Shown: positions 33,699 to 43,443 of the stretch, piece by piece | Position numbering within the stretch: the stretch's first letter is position 1 | How the letters are laid out: the number at the start of each line of letters is the position of its first letter | Source of the DNA: Myxococcaceae bacterium | Lineage (GTDB): Bacteria; Myxococcota; UBA727; JABDBI01 | DNA length: 54,114 nt | Direction: 5' to 3' | Assembly (NCBI GenBank): GCA_016000045.1 | Contig: JAECQY010000011.1 | Coordinates: 1-54,114 of the forward strand | Notes under the pieces: model-generated | Databases searched by the model: none | Seen by the model: the letters and a program-made list of their open reading frames with translations, nothing else | What the model was told of the DNA's origin: nothing | Translations under genes and position numbers: made by a program

Positions 33699-34531
33699 AA
33701 AGCTTGGCGGATCGATAGGAGATCCGAAGCGCGTTCACCCGCGTCCAAACGACTGAGCAAGAGAATATAAATGGCTTGAGATTCGGGATCCAACCACACA
33801 CTCGTTCCGGTAAAACCCAAATGGCCCACCGAACGAACAGACAAGACTCCAATCGTGGATCCCGTTTCGCTGGGTTTATCAAAACCCAGTGCACGCAAAC
33901 CAGGCTCGTTTGCGAAGCTTTGAATCTCCAACTCGAGCAAAGAATGAGGCCTGTGCAAACAGCCTAATAGAAATTGCGCTCGCTGCTCGACGCCTAAGAG
34001 AGTTCCAAACAGACCCGCATGCCCTGCAACACCGCCCAGCGCTCGGCACCGCGGATCGAAAACAGGTTCAGGCCCTCCAAAATGCAACTGCGGAAAGCAA
34101 AGGAGCTGGTCCAGCTTTCGGCCCAAGCGCTGCTCAAGCAAATCTCCAAGCGCGATAAAACCGATATCGGAGTAAACGGTTTGCGTTCGAGGAGGGTATT
34201 TTAGCGGAATTTGATAGACATCTTCCCTCTGAGCAATCTCGACAAACGGCGGTAACCCTGCTTGATGCGCCAACACATCACGAACACGAACGCCTGGCCA
34301 AGCGCTCCAGGGTTCTTCGTCCAATAACAACCGATCGGTAATAACAGCCTGAGCAGCCAAAACAGTCGTGCACAAAATCTTGGTTAGACTCGCCAAATCG
34401 AATAAGGTGTCCCGATCGGCCTCACCGCCATAGAGCTCGATTCGTCCTTTGGGGCAAGACACAAGCGCCGCTGCTTTTTGGGTAAAGCCCTCGGCAATCG
34501 CGTTCTCCAAAACCGTTTCCAAATCATGCAT
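33662..34531 (-). CDS. beta-lactamase-fold serine hydrolase
   Basis: A 289-residue class C beta-lactamase/penicillin-binding-like hydrolase (PF00144 type). It shows the SxxK nucleophile SLTK in FDLASLTKIL, the YxN-equivalent YSDIGF and a C-terminal HLGFTGTSVW strand. No signal peptide is evident, so it is probably a cytoplasmic esterase or peptidase rather than a resistance enzyme. It converges on the sigma-factor gene with a 37-nt 3' overlap. Confidence 0.85.
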   Translation of the reverse strand: MHDLETVLENAIAEGFTQKAAALVSCPKGRIELYGGEADRDTLFDLASLTKILCTTVLAAQAVITDRLLLDEEPWSAWPGVRVRDVLAHQAGLPPFVEIAQREDVYQIPLKYPPRTQTVYSDIGFIALGDLLEQRLGRKLDQLLCFPQLHFGGPEPVFDPRCRALGGVAGHAGLFGTLLGVEQRAQFLLGCLHRPHSLLELEIQSFANEPGLRALGFDKPSETGSTIGVLSVRSVGHLGFTGTSVWLDPESQAIYILLLSRLDAGERASDLLSIRQAFHQQAARWVSSS

Positions 34532-34621
34532 ATTGGCAAATTCCTTGATTATATTTTCAAGAACAATTCTTCATAATGTAGGTGTTTGGGGAAAACCCTG
34601 TTGGTCTCAACTCCTCTTTCG

Positions 34622-36127
34622 TCATTCCCATTCTATGGTCGCCGGAGGTTTGGAACTAATATCGTAGACGACGCGCGTAATCCCAGCGACCTCATTCATG
34701 ATGCGGTTTGAGATTCGTGCCAGCACTTCACGAGGCAAGTACGCCCAGTCTGCGGTCATTCCATCTTCGCTTTCAATGCATCGCACGCAAATCGTTTCGC
34801 CGTAGCTCCGGGCATCGCCCATCACGCCTACGCTTCGAACCGGCAGTAAAACGGCAAAAAATTGCCAATAGCCTCCGCGGATTTCTTCTCGAACAATCCA
34901 ATCGGCCTGAGCGAGCAATTCACAACGCTCGGGCGTTACTTCGCCTAAAATACGGACTGCCAAGCCTGGACCTGGAAAAGGCTGACGATTGACCCAATAT
35001 TCCGAAAGCCCCAAAAGCTTGCCCAACTCTCGCACCTCATCTTTAAAAAGACTTCGCAACGGCTCCAAAAGTTTCAAATTCATCTTCTCGGGCAGCCCAC
35101 CTACATTGTGATGACTCTTGATGACAGCACTCGGCCCTCCGTAAGTCGATTGAGACTCAATGACGTCAGGATAGAGCGTTCCCTGCCCCAAGAAAAGCGC
35201 TCTGGGGTATTTCTTGGCTTCTTCATCAAACACCTCAATAAACGTTCGGCCAATGATCTTGCGCTTCTGTTCTGGATCTGTGACTCCTTTGAGAGCGGTA
35301 AAAAATCGGTCGCGCGCATCGACCATATGAGGCTTGAGAGCTTCGATTTCGGAGATTTCTCCGATTCGATGCAATCCATGGTTTACGTAGATGGAGATGA
35401 GCTGATCTCCAATCGCATTCTGAAGCAACTTGGCTGCGACAGAGGAATCGACGCCTCCCGACAACGCCATGATCACCTGGTCATCGCCCACTTGGTTTCG
35501 AATGCGCTCAACTTCCTCGTTTAAGAAATCCTGAAGCGTGTAGTCCCCTTTCAAGCCTGCTATCCGAAACAGAAAGTTCGCTATGATCTGTTTACCTGGC
35601 TGGGAATGCGTCACTTCCGGATGGAATTGAACTCCAAAAATCGCTCGTTCCTTCGCAGCCACGACCGCATAGGGACAAGTAGGCGTTTGACCCAAGACTT
35701 CAAAGCCTTGTGGCAGATCAGAAACTTGGTCCCCATGGCTCATCCAAACTTCTGAAACCGCTTCAATGCCTTCCAAAAGAGCATGTGGGCGAAGGATGCT
35801 GAGCGAAGTCGAGCCAAATTCCCGCTTACCACAGCTTTTGACAACTCCTCCTAAAGCGGTTGCGGTCGCTTGCAACCCGTAACAGATACCCAGAACTGGC
35901 AAACCCAACTCTAAGAGACCCCTGGGGACAACAGGCGCATTTTCTTCGTAGACACTGGCAGGACCGCCCGATAAAATCAGCGCTTGCGGGTTTTTGTCCA
36001 AAATCTGCTCCAAAGAAACCGTACAAGGGACAATTTCTGAATAAACCCGCAACTCTCGACAACGACGAGCAATCAGTTGAGTGGTCTGGGATCCAAAATC
36101 CAATATGAGTACTTTTTGAGAAGACAT
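34622..36127 (-). CDS. guaA: GMP synthase (glutamine-hydrolysing)
   Basis: A 501-residue GuaA converting XMP to GMP. The N-terminal class-I amidotransferase has LSGGPASVY, GICYGLQ (catalytic Cys82) and HPEVTHS. The ATP-pyrophosphatase domain has ALSGGVDSSVAA, and the C-terminal dimerisation domain ends TIEWE. All expected parts are present. The ATG at 36127 gives the family N terminus; the 17 extra in-frame residues upstream are not conserved-looking. guaB is not nearby. Confidence 0.96.
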   Translation of the reverse strand: MSSQKVLILDFGSQTTQLIARRCRELRVYSEIVPCTVSLEQILDKNPQALILSGGPASVYEENAPVVPRGLLELGLPVLGICYGLQATATALGGVVKSCGKREFGSTSLSILRPHALLEGIEAVSEVWMSHGDQVSDLPQGFEVLGQTPTCPYAVVAAKERAIFGVQFHPEVTHSQPGKQIIANFLFRIAGLKGDYTLQDFLNEEVERIRNQVGDDQVIMALSGGVDSSVAAKLLQNAIGDQLISIYVNHGLHRIGEISEIEALKPHMVDARDRFFTALKGVTDPEQKRKIIGRTFIEVFDEEAKKYPRALFLGQGTLYPDVIESQSTYGGPSAVIKSHHNVGGLPEKMNLKLLEPLRSLFKDEVRELGKLLGLSEYWVNRQPFPGPGLAVRILGEVTPERCELLAQADWIVREEIRGGYWQFFAVLLPVRSVGVMGDARSYGETICVRCIESEDGMTADWAYLPREVLARISNRIMNEVAGITRVVYDISSKPPATIEWE

Positions 36128-36516
36128 GTCTGCTGGGGCCTCTAACATTGATCCGATTCCCGTACAATGCGCGGCCACTTTGGCGTTGTTGAACGGATTC
36201 GAGCAAATTCGGGTTCAAGACAAAAGACTCTCCTTGATCAACTTCGCGATAAAGTTCTTGGTACTTCCCGCACGGGCTTCCGTAAAAGCTTCTGCAACAT
36301 TCCAGCGGCTAATGGCACAAACCATGTTGAAGTGTTTAATGATTGAGCCGGCTGACATAGGAACAGACATGGGGTCAACCTGAATTATATCTCCTGGTTC
36401 TGCTCCTAAAGCCTTTGACCTCTCTTTGATCGAGGCCGCGCACGATCTCCGCGGCTATCCACACTCTCGCTCGTTCAGACTCTTCTTACTTATAGAGTGT
36501 TCACGACAAAATGGAG
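36128..36516. other. 389-nt intergenic region
   Basis: The region lies between guaA and a minus-strand AAA-like gene. It contains one short minus-strand ORF (36370-36215) and a GGGGTCAACCTGAATTAT stretch at 36371-36388, but no clear promoter, terminator or RNA gene that I can support. Confidence 0.4.
36215..36370 (-). CDS. possible 51-residue protein, unknown
   Basis: A short ORF encoding MSVPMSAGSIIKHF, then NMVCAISRWNVAEAFTEARA and ending KLIKESLLS. Composition is protein-like (a plausible amphipathic helix), but no ribosome-binding site or family is evident. It may be a gene remnant. Confidence 0.25.
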   Translation of the reverse strand: MSVPMSAGSIIKHFNMVCAISRWNVAEAFTEARAGSTKNFIAKLIKESLLS

Positions 36517-38481
36517 TCATTCGGCCTTGATACACAACACAAAATCAAAGCCTCTAGGAGAGATATAGCTCGGAAATGGCGCTTGTTTAAAATCCAAAAC
36601 CTTGCGGTCGTTCGACTCACACATCGAACCAACTCGCATGTAGCTGCCCGGATGGTGATCCGTAAACTTCGCAAACTGAATCCAATGATCCAGAATTCCG
36701 CTTTCAGAAATATCTGTGTTTTGATAGCGACGATAGTTCTGGCACGAAGGCTCTAAAAAGCCCTCCACCAAAGCGCCTAAGCTTCCACCAAACAAGGTTT
36801 TGTCGAACCAACACAGACGCTCTAACCCACTCCAATTCCCAAAATTCCTTCGGATTGCTCTCAATTCCGTGCTGTAATCGACCCCTGCCATCGACGCAAA
36901 ATCAGCCACTGAAAGACCTTCCATCGACGTAGCTCTCAGCGAACTGGAGTCCTTGTAGTGCTGATGAACAGTTTGAAACAGTCCCCTATCACCCGTCAAG
37001 ATCGCCATTTGCAGCAAATTAAAATTCCACTGGTTCGAAAAGGGCTCGAGTGGATATTTTCCCAAAAGCGGCTTTAATTGAGCGCTATCTTTCCGGGCAA
37101 TCGCTTCAAAAATTTGGGCCACGCCATCTAAGTGTTTTAATTCAGGCAGCCCCTTCTTCGTGAGTAAAGCTTCTAAAAAGTTCCCATAAGCACGTGCAAT
37201 TTCTCGATTCGGAATCTTTAAATCACAAACGATACCGCTCGTCTCCTCCTCCAGCTGGCAATCCACGACCGTCAGATAACCGGCGTATAAAAGCAAAGGC
37301 CATAAAGCTTTCGGATTTTGTTCAAATTTAAAAAAATCAATATTCTTATCAAAGCTCTTACGAATAACTTCCCGGCTTCGAAGCTTGGCCAGATCCTCCT
37401 GGATATCCTCGCTCACTAAAGCGCGATCAATCAACTGAGTACTTCCTGAAGCAACCCAGTAAGTTTCCAACTTGCCATTCTTAAGATAGAGAATAATCGA
37501 CCAAGGATTGTAAATCGTAATGCCACCAATATTGTAACCATTGTACCATTCTTTCACTTCTGCCTTGTTATCCCTCTGTGCCTTCACCAAAAGCTCATCG
37601 ACCTCTTCTTCTGTAAAACCGTAGTAAGGGGAATAGCGATTCGAGAAGAGGCTATCTTCGAAAAAGTTGTTCATGCCGGAAAAAAGATTCACTCCACCGA
37701 CCCGAAGAACACCGGTCAAGATGGCTCTCTCTAGGTGAGGATTGCCTTTCAACGTTGGAGTGAGAATACTCCTAAGCAGTTCGATCGCTTCTTGAGCATA
37801 ACCCTTTGTAGAGGCCACATTGATCGGCGTATCGTATTCGTCAATCAGAAGGTAAATCCTCTTCCCATGGTGCTGATGGAGCCAACTCATCAGAGTCTTG
37901 AGCGATTGTCTCAGCCCAATGGTTGGACTCTCAATCACTTTTTCTCGAATTTTCTCTAAAAAATCAGCTTGCTTTCTTCGGGAAGATTCCCACCAGTCTG
38001 AAATTTGATCCAGATACCGATACTCTGCGAATAAACGCACGATTGCCGATTCTAAATCGGCTTGCATCTGGGAGTAGGTTGTTCCCTGAACATCCTGAAA
38101 ATTGAGCAAGAGGGTGGGATATCGGCCCTGATATTGCTCAATGAAACCCGGCTCTCTGGAAATCTTCAGATTTTCAAAAAGACGTTTATGAGGCTGCGGC
38201 TCTAATCTTCGACCTTCCGCATTCATTTCTTCTTTAAAAAAGTATTTTAGCATGTCCATATTGGTGGACTTACCCCAACGCCTAGGACGCGTAATCAAGA
38301 TCACTTTTTCTTGTTGAGTTAATAGATCTTTGATCAATAGCGTCTTATCCACAAAGAACTTATTATCATCGGTCAACTCTTCAAAGGTCTCGGTTGCGAC
38401 ATAAGACTTAGAATGCGCTTCAAGCCCAAGAACAGAGAAACTCGCTGAAACAAATAGCGCAATTAAAATCGAATTCTTCAC
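36517..38481 (-). CDS. secreted-type AAA-ATPase-like protein with ankyrin-like C terminus
   Basis: A 654-residue diverged relative of the AAA/PD-(D/E)XK copies. The N terminus is a typical Sec signal peptide (MKNSILIALFVSASFSVLG), unexpected for an ATPase. The AAA-like part has FVDKTLLIKDLL, Walker A TRPRRWGKS (near 63-71), Walker B YLLIDEYDTPI and YNGYNIGG. The PD-(D/E)XK core of the other copies is not visible. Residues ~500-560 instead resemble one or two ankyrin repeats (NLLQMAILTGDRGLF, GLSVADFASMAG). It may act outside the cytoplasm, but localisation is inference. Confidence 0.8.
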   Translation of the reverse strand: MKNSILIALFVSASFSVLGLEAHSKSYVATETFEELTDDNKFFVDKTLLIKDLLTQQEKVILITRPRRWGKSTNMDMLKYFFKEEMNAEGRRLEPQPHKRLFENLKISREPGFIEQYQGRYPTLLLNFQDVQGTTYSQMQADLESAIVRLFAEYRYLDQISDWWESSRRKQADFLEKIREKVIESPTIGLRQSLKTLMSWLHQHHGKRIYLLIDEYDTPINVASTKGYAQEAIELLRSILTPTLKGNPHLERAILTGVLRVGGVNLFSGMNNFFEDSLFSNRYSPYYGFTEEEVDELLVKAQRDNKAEVKEWYNGYNIGGITIYNPWSIILYLKNGKLETYWVASGSTQLIDRALVSEDIQEDLAKLRSREVIRKSFDKNIDFFKFEQNPKALWPLLLYAGYLTVVDCQLEEETSGIVCDLKIPNREIARAYGNFLEALLTKKGLPELKHLDGVAQIFEAIARKDSAQLKPLLGKYPLEPFSNQWNFNLLQMAILTGDRGLFQTVHQHYKDSSSLRATSMEGLSVADFASMAGVDYSTELRAIRRNFGNWSGLERLCWFDKTLFGGSLGALVEGFLEPSCQNYRRYQNTDISESGILDHWIQFAKFTDHHPGSYMRVGSMCESNDRKVLDFKQAPFPSYISPRGFDFVLCIKAE

Positions 38482-38831
38482 AGCAATCTCCGCTCAAACC
38501 AAAACTGATTTGGACAATTGTATTCTACACACGCGTTTAACTTTGGCAAGTGTCCTGGTTCAATACAATTGAGACTGGAAGGGCTCACTTGAATACCTAA
38601 ACCCTGTAGAAAATGTTGGGACGTTTGTAAACCAATCTCCTCATGAGGCTGGCTTGAATCTGCCGGATTAGAAAAGACCTTTGCAGAGCTACTGGATCAT
38701 TTGCATCCAAGGGACTCCTTTTGGCTTGTGTTCCTAACTCCCAACAGTCCCATCTAATCTATTCAGCGAACAGGTACCACCGGAACTCGAAGAGATTCTT
38801 GAAGGAAGAGTCGACTAAACAGGCATCTGCC
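38482..38831. other. 350-nt intergenic region with one inverted repeat
   Basis: No gene-like ORF. A 10-bp inverted repeat, CAATTGTATT at 38515-38524 and AATACAATTG at 38562-38571, lies upstream of the minus-strand AAA-like gene and could be an operator. Nothing else is supported. Confidence 0.4.
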
Positions 38832-39191
38832 CTAACTCTGCTTTGGGATCAGCACCATTTGATTTTCAAACCCAACTAAGACCGGGCGGGCTTCTTTGCT
38901 TAAAGTCTCCAACAAGACCTTCAGTTTCCGGTGTACCATCCGATGGCACGTGTCCAAAACAGCACTGGCATCAACCAATCGACCATCGCAGACATTGACG
39001 GAACCGAGGTTCTCCGTATAAGACTTGGCGCAGTTTTCTAAGCGCAATTCAAATCGATGCTCCACACATCCCCCCTCGTATGCAACATCGATTTCTAATT
39101 GATCGTGTGCTGGATTGTAGTAAACCTCTACGACCTCAAGGGCTCGCATCGAATAAGAAAAAAGCAAACTGATAAACCACAACGCTTTCAT
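38832..39191 (-). CDS. small secreted protein of unknown function
   Basis: A 119-residue protein with a signal peptide (MKALWFISLLFSYSMRA) and four Cys (GGCVEH, LENCAK, VNVCDG, LDTCHR), probably two periplasmic disulphides. I do not recognise a family. The ATG at 39191 begins the signal peptide. The long in-frame extension to 39428 runs antisense through glpA and is rejected. Confidence 0.65.
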   Translation of the reverse strand: MKALWFISLLFSYSMRALEVVEVYYNPAHDQLEIDVAYEGGCVEHRFELRLENCAKSYTENLGSVNVCDGRLVDASAVLDTCHRMVHRKLKVLLETLSKEARPVLVGFENQMVLIPKQS

Positions 39192-39234
39192 CGCAAACCT
39201 CACGTTTCTTGATTTCGGTTGCCCGTCACAAAAG

Positions 39235-39263
39235 TTGCTTTTTTTAAGCCAACAAAATAGAAA
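39235..39263 (+). promoter_or_regulatory. candidate promoter of the glycerol-3-phosphate dehydrogenase gene
   Basis: TTGCTT (39235-39240), 17 nt, TAGAAA (39258-39263), with the ATG 9 nt later. The -10 is weak, but the geometry repeats that of the other short-leader promoters. GAAAGAAG at 39260-39267 could alternatively serve as a ribosome-binding site. Confidence 0.35.
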
Positions 39264-39272
39264 GAAGCCTGT

Positions 39273-40757
39273 ATGAGTGCGAGCGTTCACGATGTCATTG
39301 TAATCGGCGGAGGTATTAACGGGGTCGGCATTGCTCGAGATTGCGCATTGCGAGGCATTAAAACCCTCCTCGTCGAAAAGCATGATTTTGCCAAAGGCGC
39401 TTCTGGAAACAATACCGGCATGATCCATGGCGGAATCCGTTACATGCGCTACGACGTTGGCACTACCCGATCAAGCTGCCGAGATTCGGGCTACATCCAA
39501 AGAATCGCCGGTCATCTGTTGCATCGCGTCCCATTTTTGTTTCCTGTCCTTAAAAATGACTTGGGAGGATCTTTTTTGCTCGAAGGGGCTGAAATTTTTT
39601 TTGAAGCCTACGACCGCTTTCAGCCTCTCAAAAACGGAAAAAAACACACGCGACTAAGCAAGGAAGAAGCCTTGTTCTTGGAACCCGGCTTAAGCGATCA
39701 AATATTAGGAGCCGTAACGCTGGATGAATGGGCCATCGACTCGTACCGCCTCGTGGTTGAGAATGCTGTGGATGCTCAGTTAGCCGGCGCAACCGTCCGC
39801 AATTATTGTGAATTCACACGATTTCTTCGAACCCGCACCCATCGAATCGCTGGCATTGAACTATTCGATCACGTTACTCAGCGCACCGAACACCATGAAG
39901 CCCAATGGGTCATCAATGCAACAGGCGCTTGGGGAGCTGAGCTCTCCACACAGACACAAACGCCTTATCGCCTCAGGCCCAGCAAAGGCGTTCACATTGT
40001 CTATCCCCATCGCATTTCCAATTATGGACTCATCATGAGAGCCATTGATGGGCGCCAAATGTTTTTTCTGCCGCACGACCATGCTACCTGGATCGGTACC
40101 ACCGACGATGATTACTACGGAAACCTCGATTCGCTACCGATTTTAGAAGATGAAATCCGTTACCTCATCGAATCCGCTCGTTCCATATTCCCCAGCATCG
40201 ACCAATACACGCCTGATCACGCGTACGCAGGAGTCCGCCCAACTTTGTACGAGTGGGGCAGAAATGAAGACGAGCTGAGTCGAGAACACCTGATCATTGA
40301 TCACGATAACGGCGTTTTGTCGATTGCAGGCGGCAAGCTTGCTTCTTATCGAGAATTATCGGAAGAGGTCACGAATCTTTTAGCCCAGCGTTTAGACATC
40401 AAAACACCTTGTGAAACCCATACACGCCCCTTGCCTGGCTTTCATCCTCGACCTTCCACCGAAGAAGTCTGCTTATGCGAAAACATCAGCAAAGAACAAC
40501 TAGAGTACAGCATCACGCATGAATTGGTGCAACACTTAAGCGATCTCCGAGGCCGTTGCCATTTGGGTCAAGGAGCTTGTGGGGGAGCCCACTGTGCAAG
40601 GCGAGCCGCCCAAATTTTTGCCGAAGCCAAAGGTCTTTCGGGACAATCCCAACGTGAAGAACTCGAACGGTTTCATCAACTTTGCTCTTTGGAAAGGAAA
40701 CCCGCGCTCATCGCAAACAACCGGGCTCGGGAAGAACTTCGACACATGCTTAGCTGA
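39273..40757 (+). CDS. glpA: glycerol-3-phosphate dehydrogenase, GlpA type
   Basis: A 494-residue FAD enzyme oxidising glycerol 3-phosphate to dihydroxyacetone phosphate. It has the FAD-binding VIGGGINGVGIARD, SGNNTGMIHGGIRYM, and RLRPSKGVHIVYP. The C terminus adds a BFD-like [2Fe-2S] domain (CLCENISKEQLEYSI, GRCHLGQGACGGAHC), which distinguishes GlpA from the aerobic GlpD. GlpB and GlpC partners, normally needed by GlpA, are not in the window, so electron transfer may run through another acceptor. Confidence 0.88.
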   Translation: MSASVHDVIVIGGGINGVGIARDCALRGIKTLLVEKHDFAKGASGNNTGMIHGGIRYMRYDVGTTRSSCRDSGYIQRIAGHLLHRVPFLFPVLKNDLGGSFLLEGAEIFFEAYDRFQPLKNGKKHTRLSKEEALFLEPGLSDQILGAVTLDEWAIDSYRLVVENAVDAQLAGATVRNYCEFTRFLRTRTHRIAGIELFDHVTQRTEHHEAQWVINATGAWGAELSTQTQTPYRLRPSKGVHIVYPHRISNYGLIMRAIDGRQMFFLPHDHATWIGTTDDDYYGNLDSLPILEDEIRYLIESARSIFPSIDQYTPDHAYAGVRPTLYEWGRNEDELSREHLIIDHDNGVLSIAGGKLASYRELSEEVTNLLAQRLDIKTPCETHTRPLPGFHPRPSTEEVCLCENISKEQLEYSITHELVQHLSDLRGRCHLGQGACGGAHCARRAAQIFAEAKGLSGQSQREELERFHQLCSLERKPALIANNRAREELRHMLS

Positions 40758-40782
40758 CGGGCTCTGAAAACGGTGCTATTTT
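40754..40782 (+). promoter_or_regulatory. promoter of rpe
   Basis: CTGACG (40754-40759), 17 nt, extended -10 TGCTATTTT (hexamer 40777-40782), then 9 nt to the rpe ATG. No Shine-Dalgarno sequence. Confidence 0.45.
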
Positions 40783-40791
40783 GGAAGCTGT

Positions 40792-41421
40792 ATGGTATTG
40801 ATTGCACCCTCTATTCTATCCGCTGATTGGGCACGCTTGGAACAGGAAGTGAGAGCCGTTGAACAGGCCGGTGCGGATTGGATTCATTTGGATGTCATGG
40901 ACGGCCATTTTGTCCCCAATCTCAGTTTTGGGCCCAAGATGGTCAGCTCGGTTCGAAAATTGACCCGACGATTCTTAGACGTTCATTTGATGATTGAACA
41001 CCCTGAAAACTGGCTGGAACACTACGCGGAGGCTGGCGCGGATCAGATTACCGTTCACGTAGAAGCTTGCACCCACTTACAACGAACTCTGGCTCACATT
41101 AAAAGTCTTGGCAAAAAAGCGGGCGTCGCTTTAAATCCAGCCACGTCCGAAAGCGTTTTGGATTACGTTTGGCCTTACCTCGATTGCGTTCTCGTCATGA
41201 CGGTCAATCCGGGTTTTGGTGGACAGTCTTTTTTGCCCGAATCCGTCGAAAAAATTCACCGCATTAAACAAAAAAGCAATTGTTGGGTTGAAGTGGATGG
41301 AGGCATCAATGCTCAGACCGCATCAAGGGTCGTCCAAGCTGGAGCCGATATTTTAGTGGCGGGCTCAGCCGTATTTGAGTCTTCAAACTATTCTCAAGCA
41401 ATTTCGAAGCTGAGGTCTTGA
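40792..41421 (+). CDS. rpe: ribulose-phosphate 3-epimerase
   Basis: A 209-residue TIM-barrel epimerase linking ribulose 5-phosphate and xylulose 5-phosphate. It shows PSILSADWARL, HLDVMDGHFVPNLSFGP with the catalytic Asp, DVHLMIEHPE, MTVNPGFGGQSF and VDGGINAQTA. It complements tkt and rpiB in the same window. It is followed 51 nt later by dnaK. Confidence 0.96.
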   Translation: MVLIAPSILSADWARLEQEVRAVEQAGADWIHLDVMDGHFVPNLSFGPKMVSSVRKLTRRFLDVHLMIEHPENWLEHYAEAGADQITVHVEACTHLQRTLAHIKSLGKKAGVALNPATSESVLDYVWPYLDCVLVMTVNPGFGGQSFLPESVEKIHRIKQKSNCWVEVDGGINAQTASRVVQAGADILVAGSAVFESSNYSQAISKLRS

Positions 41422-41472
41422 CTCAAAGCCATGGCTGCTTACCTTGTTCAAGCGACAAGGAGTTCTATTTTT

Positions 41473-43344
41473 ATGGGAAAAATTATTGGTATTGACTTAG
41501 GAACCACCAATTCAGTGGTAGCAATCATGGAGGGCGGTGAGCCCAAAGTCATTGCCAACGAAGAAGGCGCGCGCACCACCCCTTCGGTTGTAGCCTATAC
41601 CCGAGACGGTGAAATTTTGGTGGGACAAGCGGCCAAGCGTCAAGCGATCACCAATCCGGAAAACACGATTTTTTCGGCCAAGCGCTTCATTGGACATCGA
41701 TTCGATGAAAGCCAAGCTGAAATCCAAAAACATCCCTTTCATTGCATCCGAACCGACAACGGAGACATCGGATTCAAAGTCCAAGATAAATCCGTCACCC
41801 CTCCGGAAGTATCGGCCAAAGTTCTTCAAAAACTGAAACGAGCGGCAGAAGCTTACTTGGGCCAAGAAGTCACCGAAGCGGTGATCACCGTTCCAGCCTA
41901 TTTTAACGATGCCCAACGCCAAGCCACACGAGACGCTGGTAAAATTGCCGGTCTTGAAGTCAAGCGCATTGTCAACGAACCGACCGCAGCCGCACTGGCT
42001 TACGGCATGGACAAGAAAACCGAAGAAAAAATTGCGGTCTACGACTTAGGCGGCGGAACTTTCGATATTTCCATTTTGGAAGTCAGCCAGAACGTTGTGG
42101 AAGTGATTTCAACGAACGGTGATACGCATTTGGGTGGCGATGACTTCGACAACATGGTGATTGAATACTTAATGGCGGAGTTTAAAAAAGAATCGGGCAT
42201 TGACATTTCCAAAGATAAAATGGTCATACAACGCCTGAAAGAAGCGGCAGAAAAAGCCAAAATTGAGCTTTCTAATGTCAAGGAAACGGAAATCAGCTTG
42301 CCATTCTTGACTGCCGATGCCTCGGGCCCCAAGCACATGAGCCATCGCATGACTCGAGCCAAACTCGAGCAGTTGCTTGAGCCTGCAATCCAAAAGACAC
42401 TGGTGCCTCTCAAGCAAGCTTTGGCAGATGCTAAGCTCAATGTGGCTGATATCAACGAAGTGGTTCTGGTCGGAGGCTCTACCCGCATCCCCAGAGTCCA
42501 AGAGTTGGTGAAGAACTTCTTTGGGAAAGAGCCCAATCGTTCGGTCAATCCAGACGAAGTGGTGGCTTTAGGAGCAGCCGTTCAAGCCAGTGTTTTGGCC
42601 GGTGATGTCAAAGACATGTTGCTGTTAGACGTAACCCCACTCAGCTTAGGAATCGAAACTCTCGGCGGGGTAACCACTGTCTTGATCCCCAGAAACACCA
42701 CCATTCCGACGAAGAAGTCCGAAGTCTTTTCAACGGCGGCTGATAATCAAACTTCCGTGGAAGTCCACTGCTTGCAAGGTGAGCGGGATATGGCCCGAGA
42801 TAACCGAACCTTGGGTCGCTTTCATTTAGAAGGCATCCCACCCGCCCCTCGCGGAATGCCTCAGATCGAAGTCACTTTTGACATTGATGCAAACGGGATT
42901 GTGCATGTATCGGCCAAAGATCGAGCGACAAACAAAGAGCAGCGCATCACCATCACGGCAAGCTCGGGTCTGTCTGACGCCGAAATCAATCGCATGGTTC
43001 AAGACGCTGAAAGCCATGCTGAAGATGACAAACAACGCCGCGAAGTGATCGAAGAGCGAAATAAGTTGGATAGCATGATTTACAGCGTGGAAAAGATGAT
43101 CACAGATAACAAAGACAAACTGTCTGCTGAAATCACGGGTCCCGTAGAAGCCGCTCTGGTAGATGCTAAGACCAAGTTGGATTCCCAAGATGCCAGCGAA
43201 CTTAAAGCGGCGTTGACTGCATTGACCACCGCGAGCCATCAAGTAGCCGAAGAACTCTACAAAAACGGTGGATCCTCGACTGTAGAAGAACCGAAGCCCG
43301 ATGACGGTGCGAAGGTCGTTGAAGCCGAGTTTGAAGAAAACTAG
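41473..43344 (+). CDS. dnaK: molecular chaperone DnaK (Hsp70)
   Basis: A 623-residue Hsp70 with the ATPase motifs [24 protein letters not shown] and [11 protein letters not shown], the linker [15 protein letters not shown], a substrate-binding domain and an acidic tail ending VVEAEFEEN. The start at 41473 is fixed by AAGGAG 7-8 nt upstream. The in-frame ATG at 41431 would add 14 non-conserved residues. grpE and dnaJ are not adjacent. I found no convincing CIRCE or sigma-32 site upstream. Confidence 0.97.
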   Translation: MGKIIGIDLGTTNSVVAIMEGGEPKVIANEEGARTTPSVVAYTRDGEILVGQAAKRQAITNPENTIFSAKRFIGHRFDESQAEIQKHPFHCIRTDNGDIGFKVQDKSVTPPEVSAKVLQKLKRAAEAYLGQEVTEAVITVPAYFNDAQRQATRDAGKIAGLEVKRIVNEPTAAALAYGMDKKTEEKIAVYDLGGGTFDISILEVSQNVVEVISTNGDTHLGGDDFDNMVIEYLMAEFKKESGIDISKDKMVIQRLKEAAEKAKIELSNVKETEISLPFLTADASGPKHMSHRMTRAKLEQLLEPAIQKTLVPLKQALADAKLNVADINEVVLVGGSTRIPRVQELVKNFFGKEPNRSVNPDEVVALGAAVQASVLAGDVKDMLLLDVTPLSLGIETLGGVTTVLIPRNTTIPTKKSEVFSTAADNQTSVEVHCLQGERDMARDNRTLGRFHLEGIPPAPRGMPQIEVTFDIDANGIVHVSAKDRATNKEQRITITASSGLSDAEINRMVQDAESHAEDDKQRREVIEERNKLDSMIYSVEKMITDNKDKLSAEITGPVEAALVDAKTKLDSQDASELKAALTALTTASHQVAEELYKNGGSSTVEEPKPDDGAKVVEAEFEEN

Positions 43345-43349
43345 CTTGT

Positions 43350-43378
43350 ATGGCCCGACTGCGTTCGGGCCATTTTTA
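43350..43378 (+). terminator. rho-independent terminator after dnaK
   Basis: A 9-bp stem, ATGGCCCGA (43350-43358) with TCGGGCCAT (43365-43373), 6-nt loop, followed by TTTTT. It closes the rpe-dnaK unit. Confidence 0.85.
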
Positions 43379-43443
43379 AATCATTGATTCGCCATCTTGC
43401 GGCCCCCTAGCATAGGACTCATTTTTAAGCTATAAGGAAAGGC

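Noticed and set aside
36371-36388. GGGGTCAACCTGAATTAT as a RAYT/REP-associated motif
   Set aside because: It resembles sequence seen near Y1 transposases, but no transposase or REP hairpin is present here.
38515-38571. 10-bp inverted repeat as a transposon end
   Set aside because: The two arms are only 37 nt apart, there is no transposase, and no target-site duplication is visible; at most an operator.
41422-41472. CIRCE or sigma-32 promoter for dnaK
   Set aside because: No inverted repeat of the CIRCE type and no clear heat-shock -35/-10 pair could be found.
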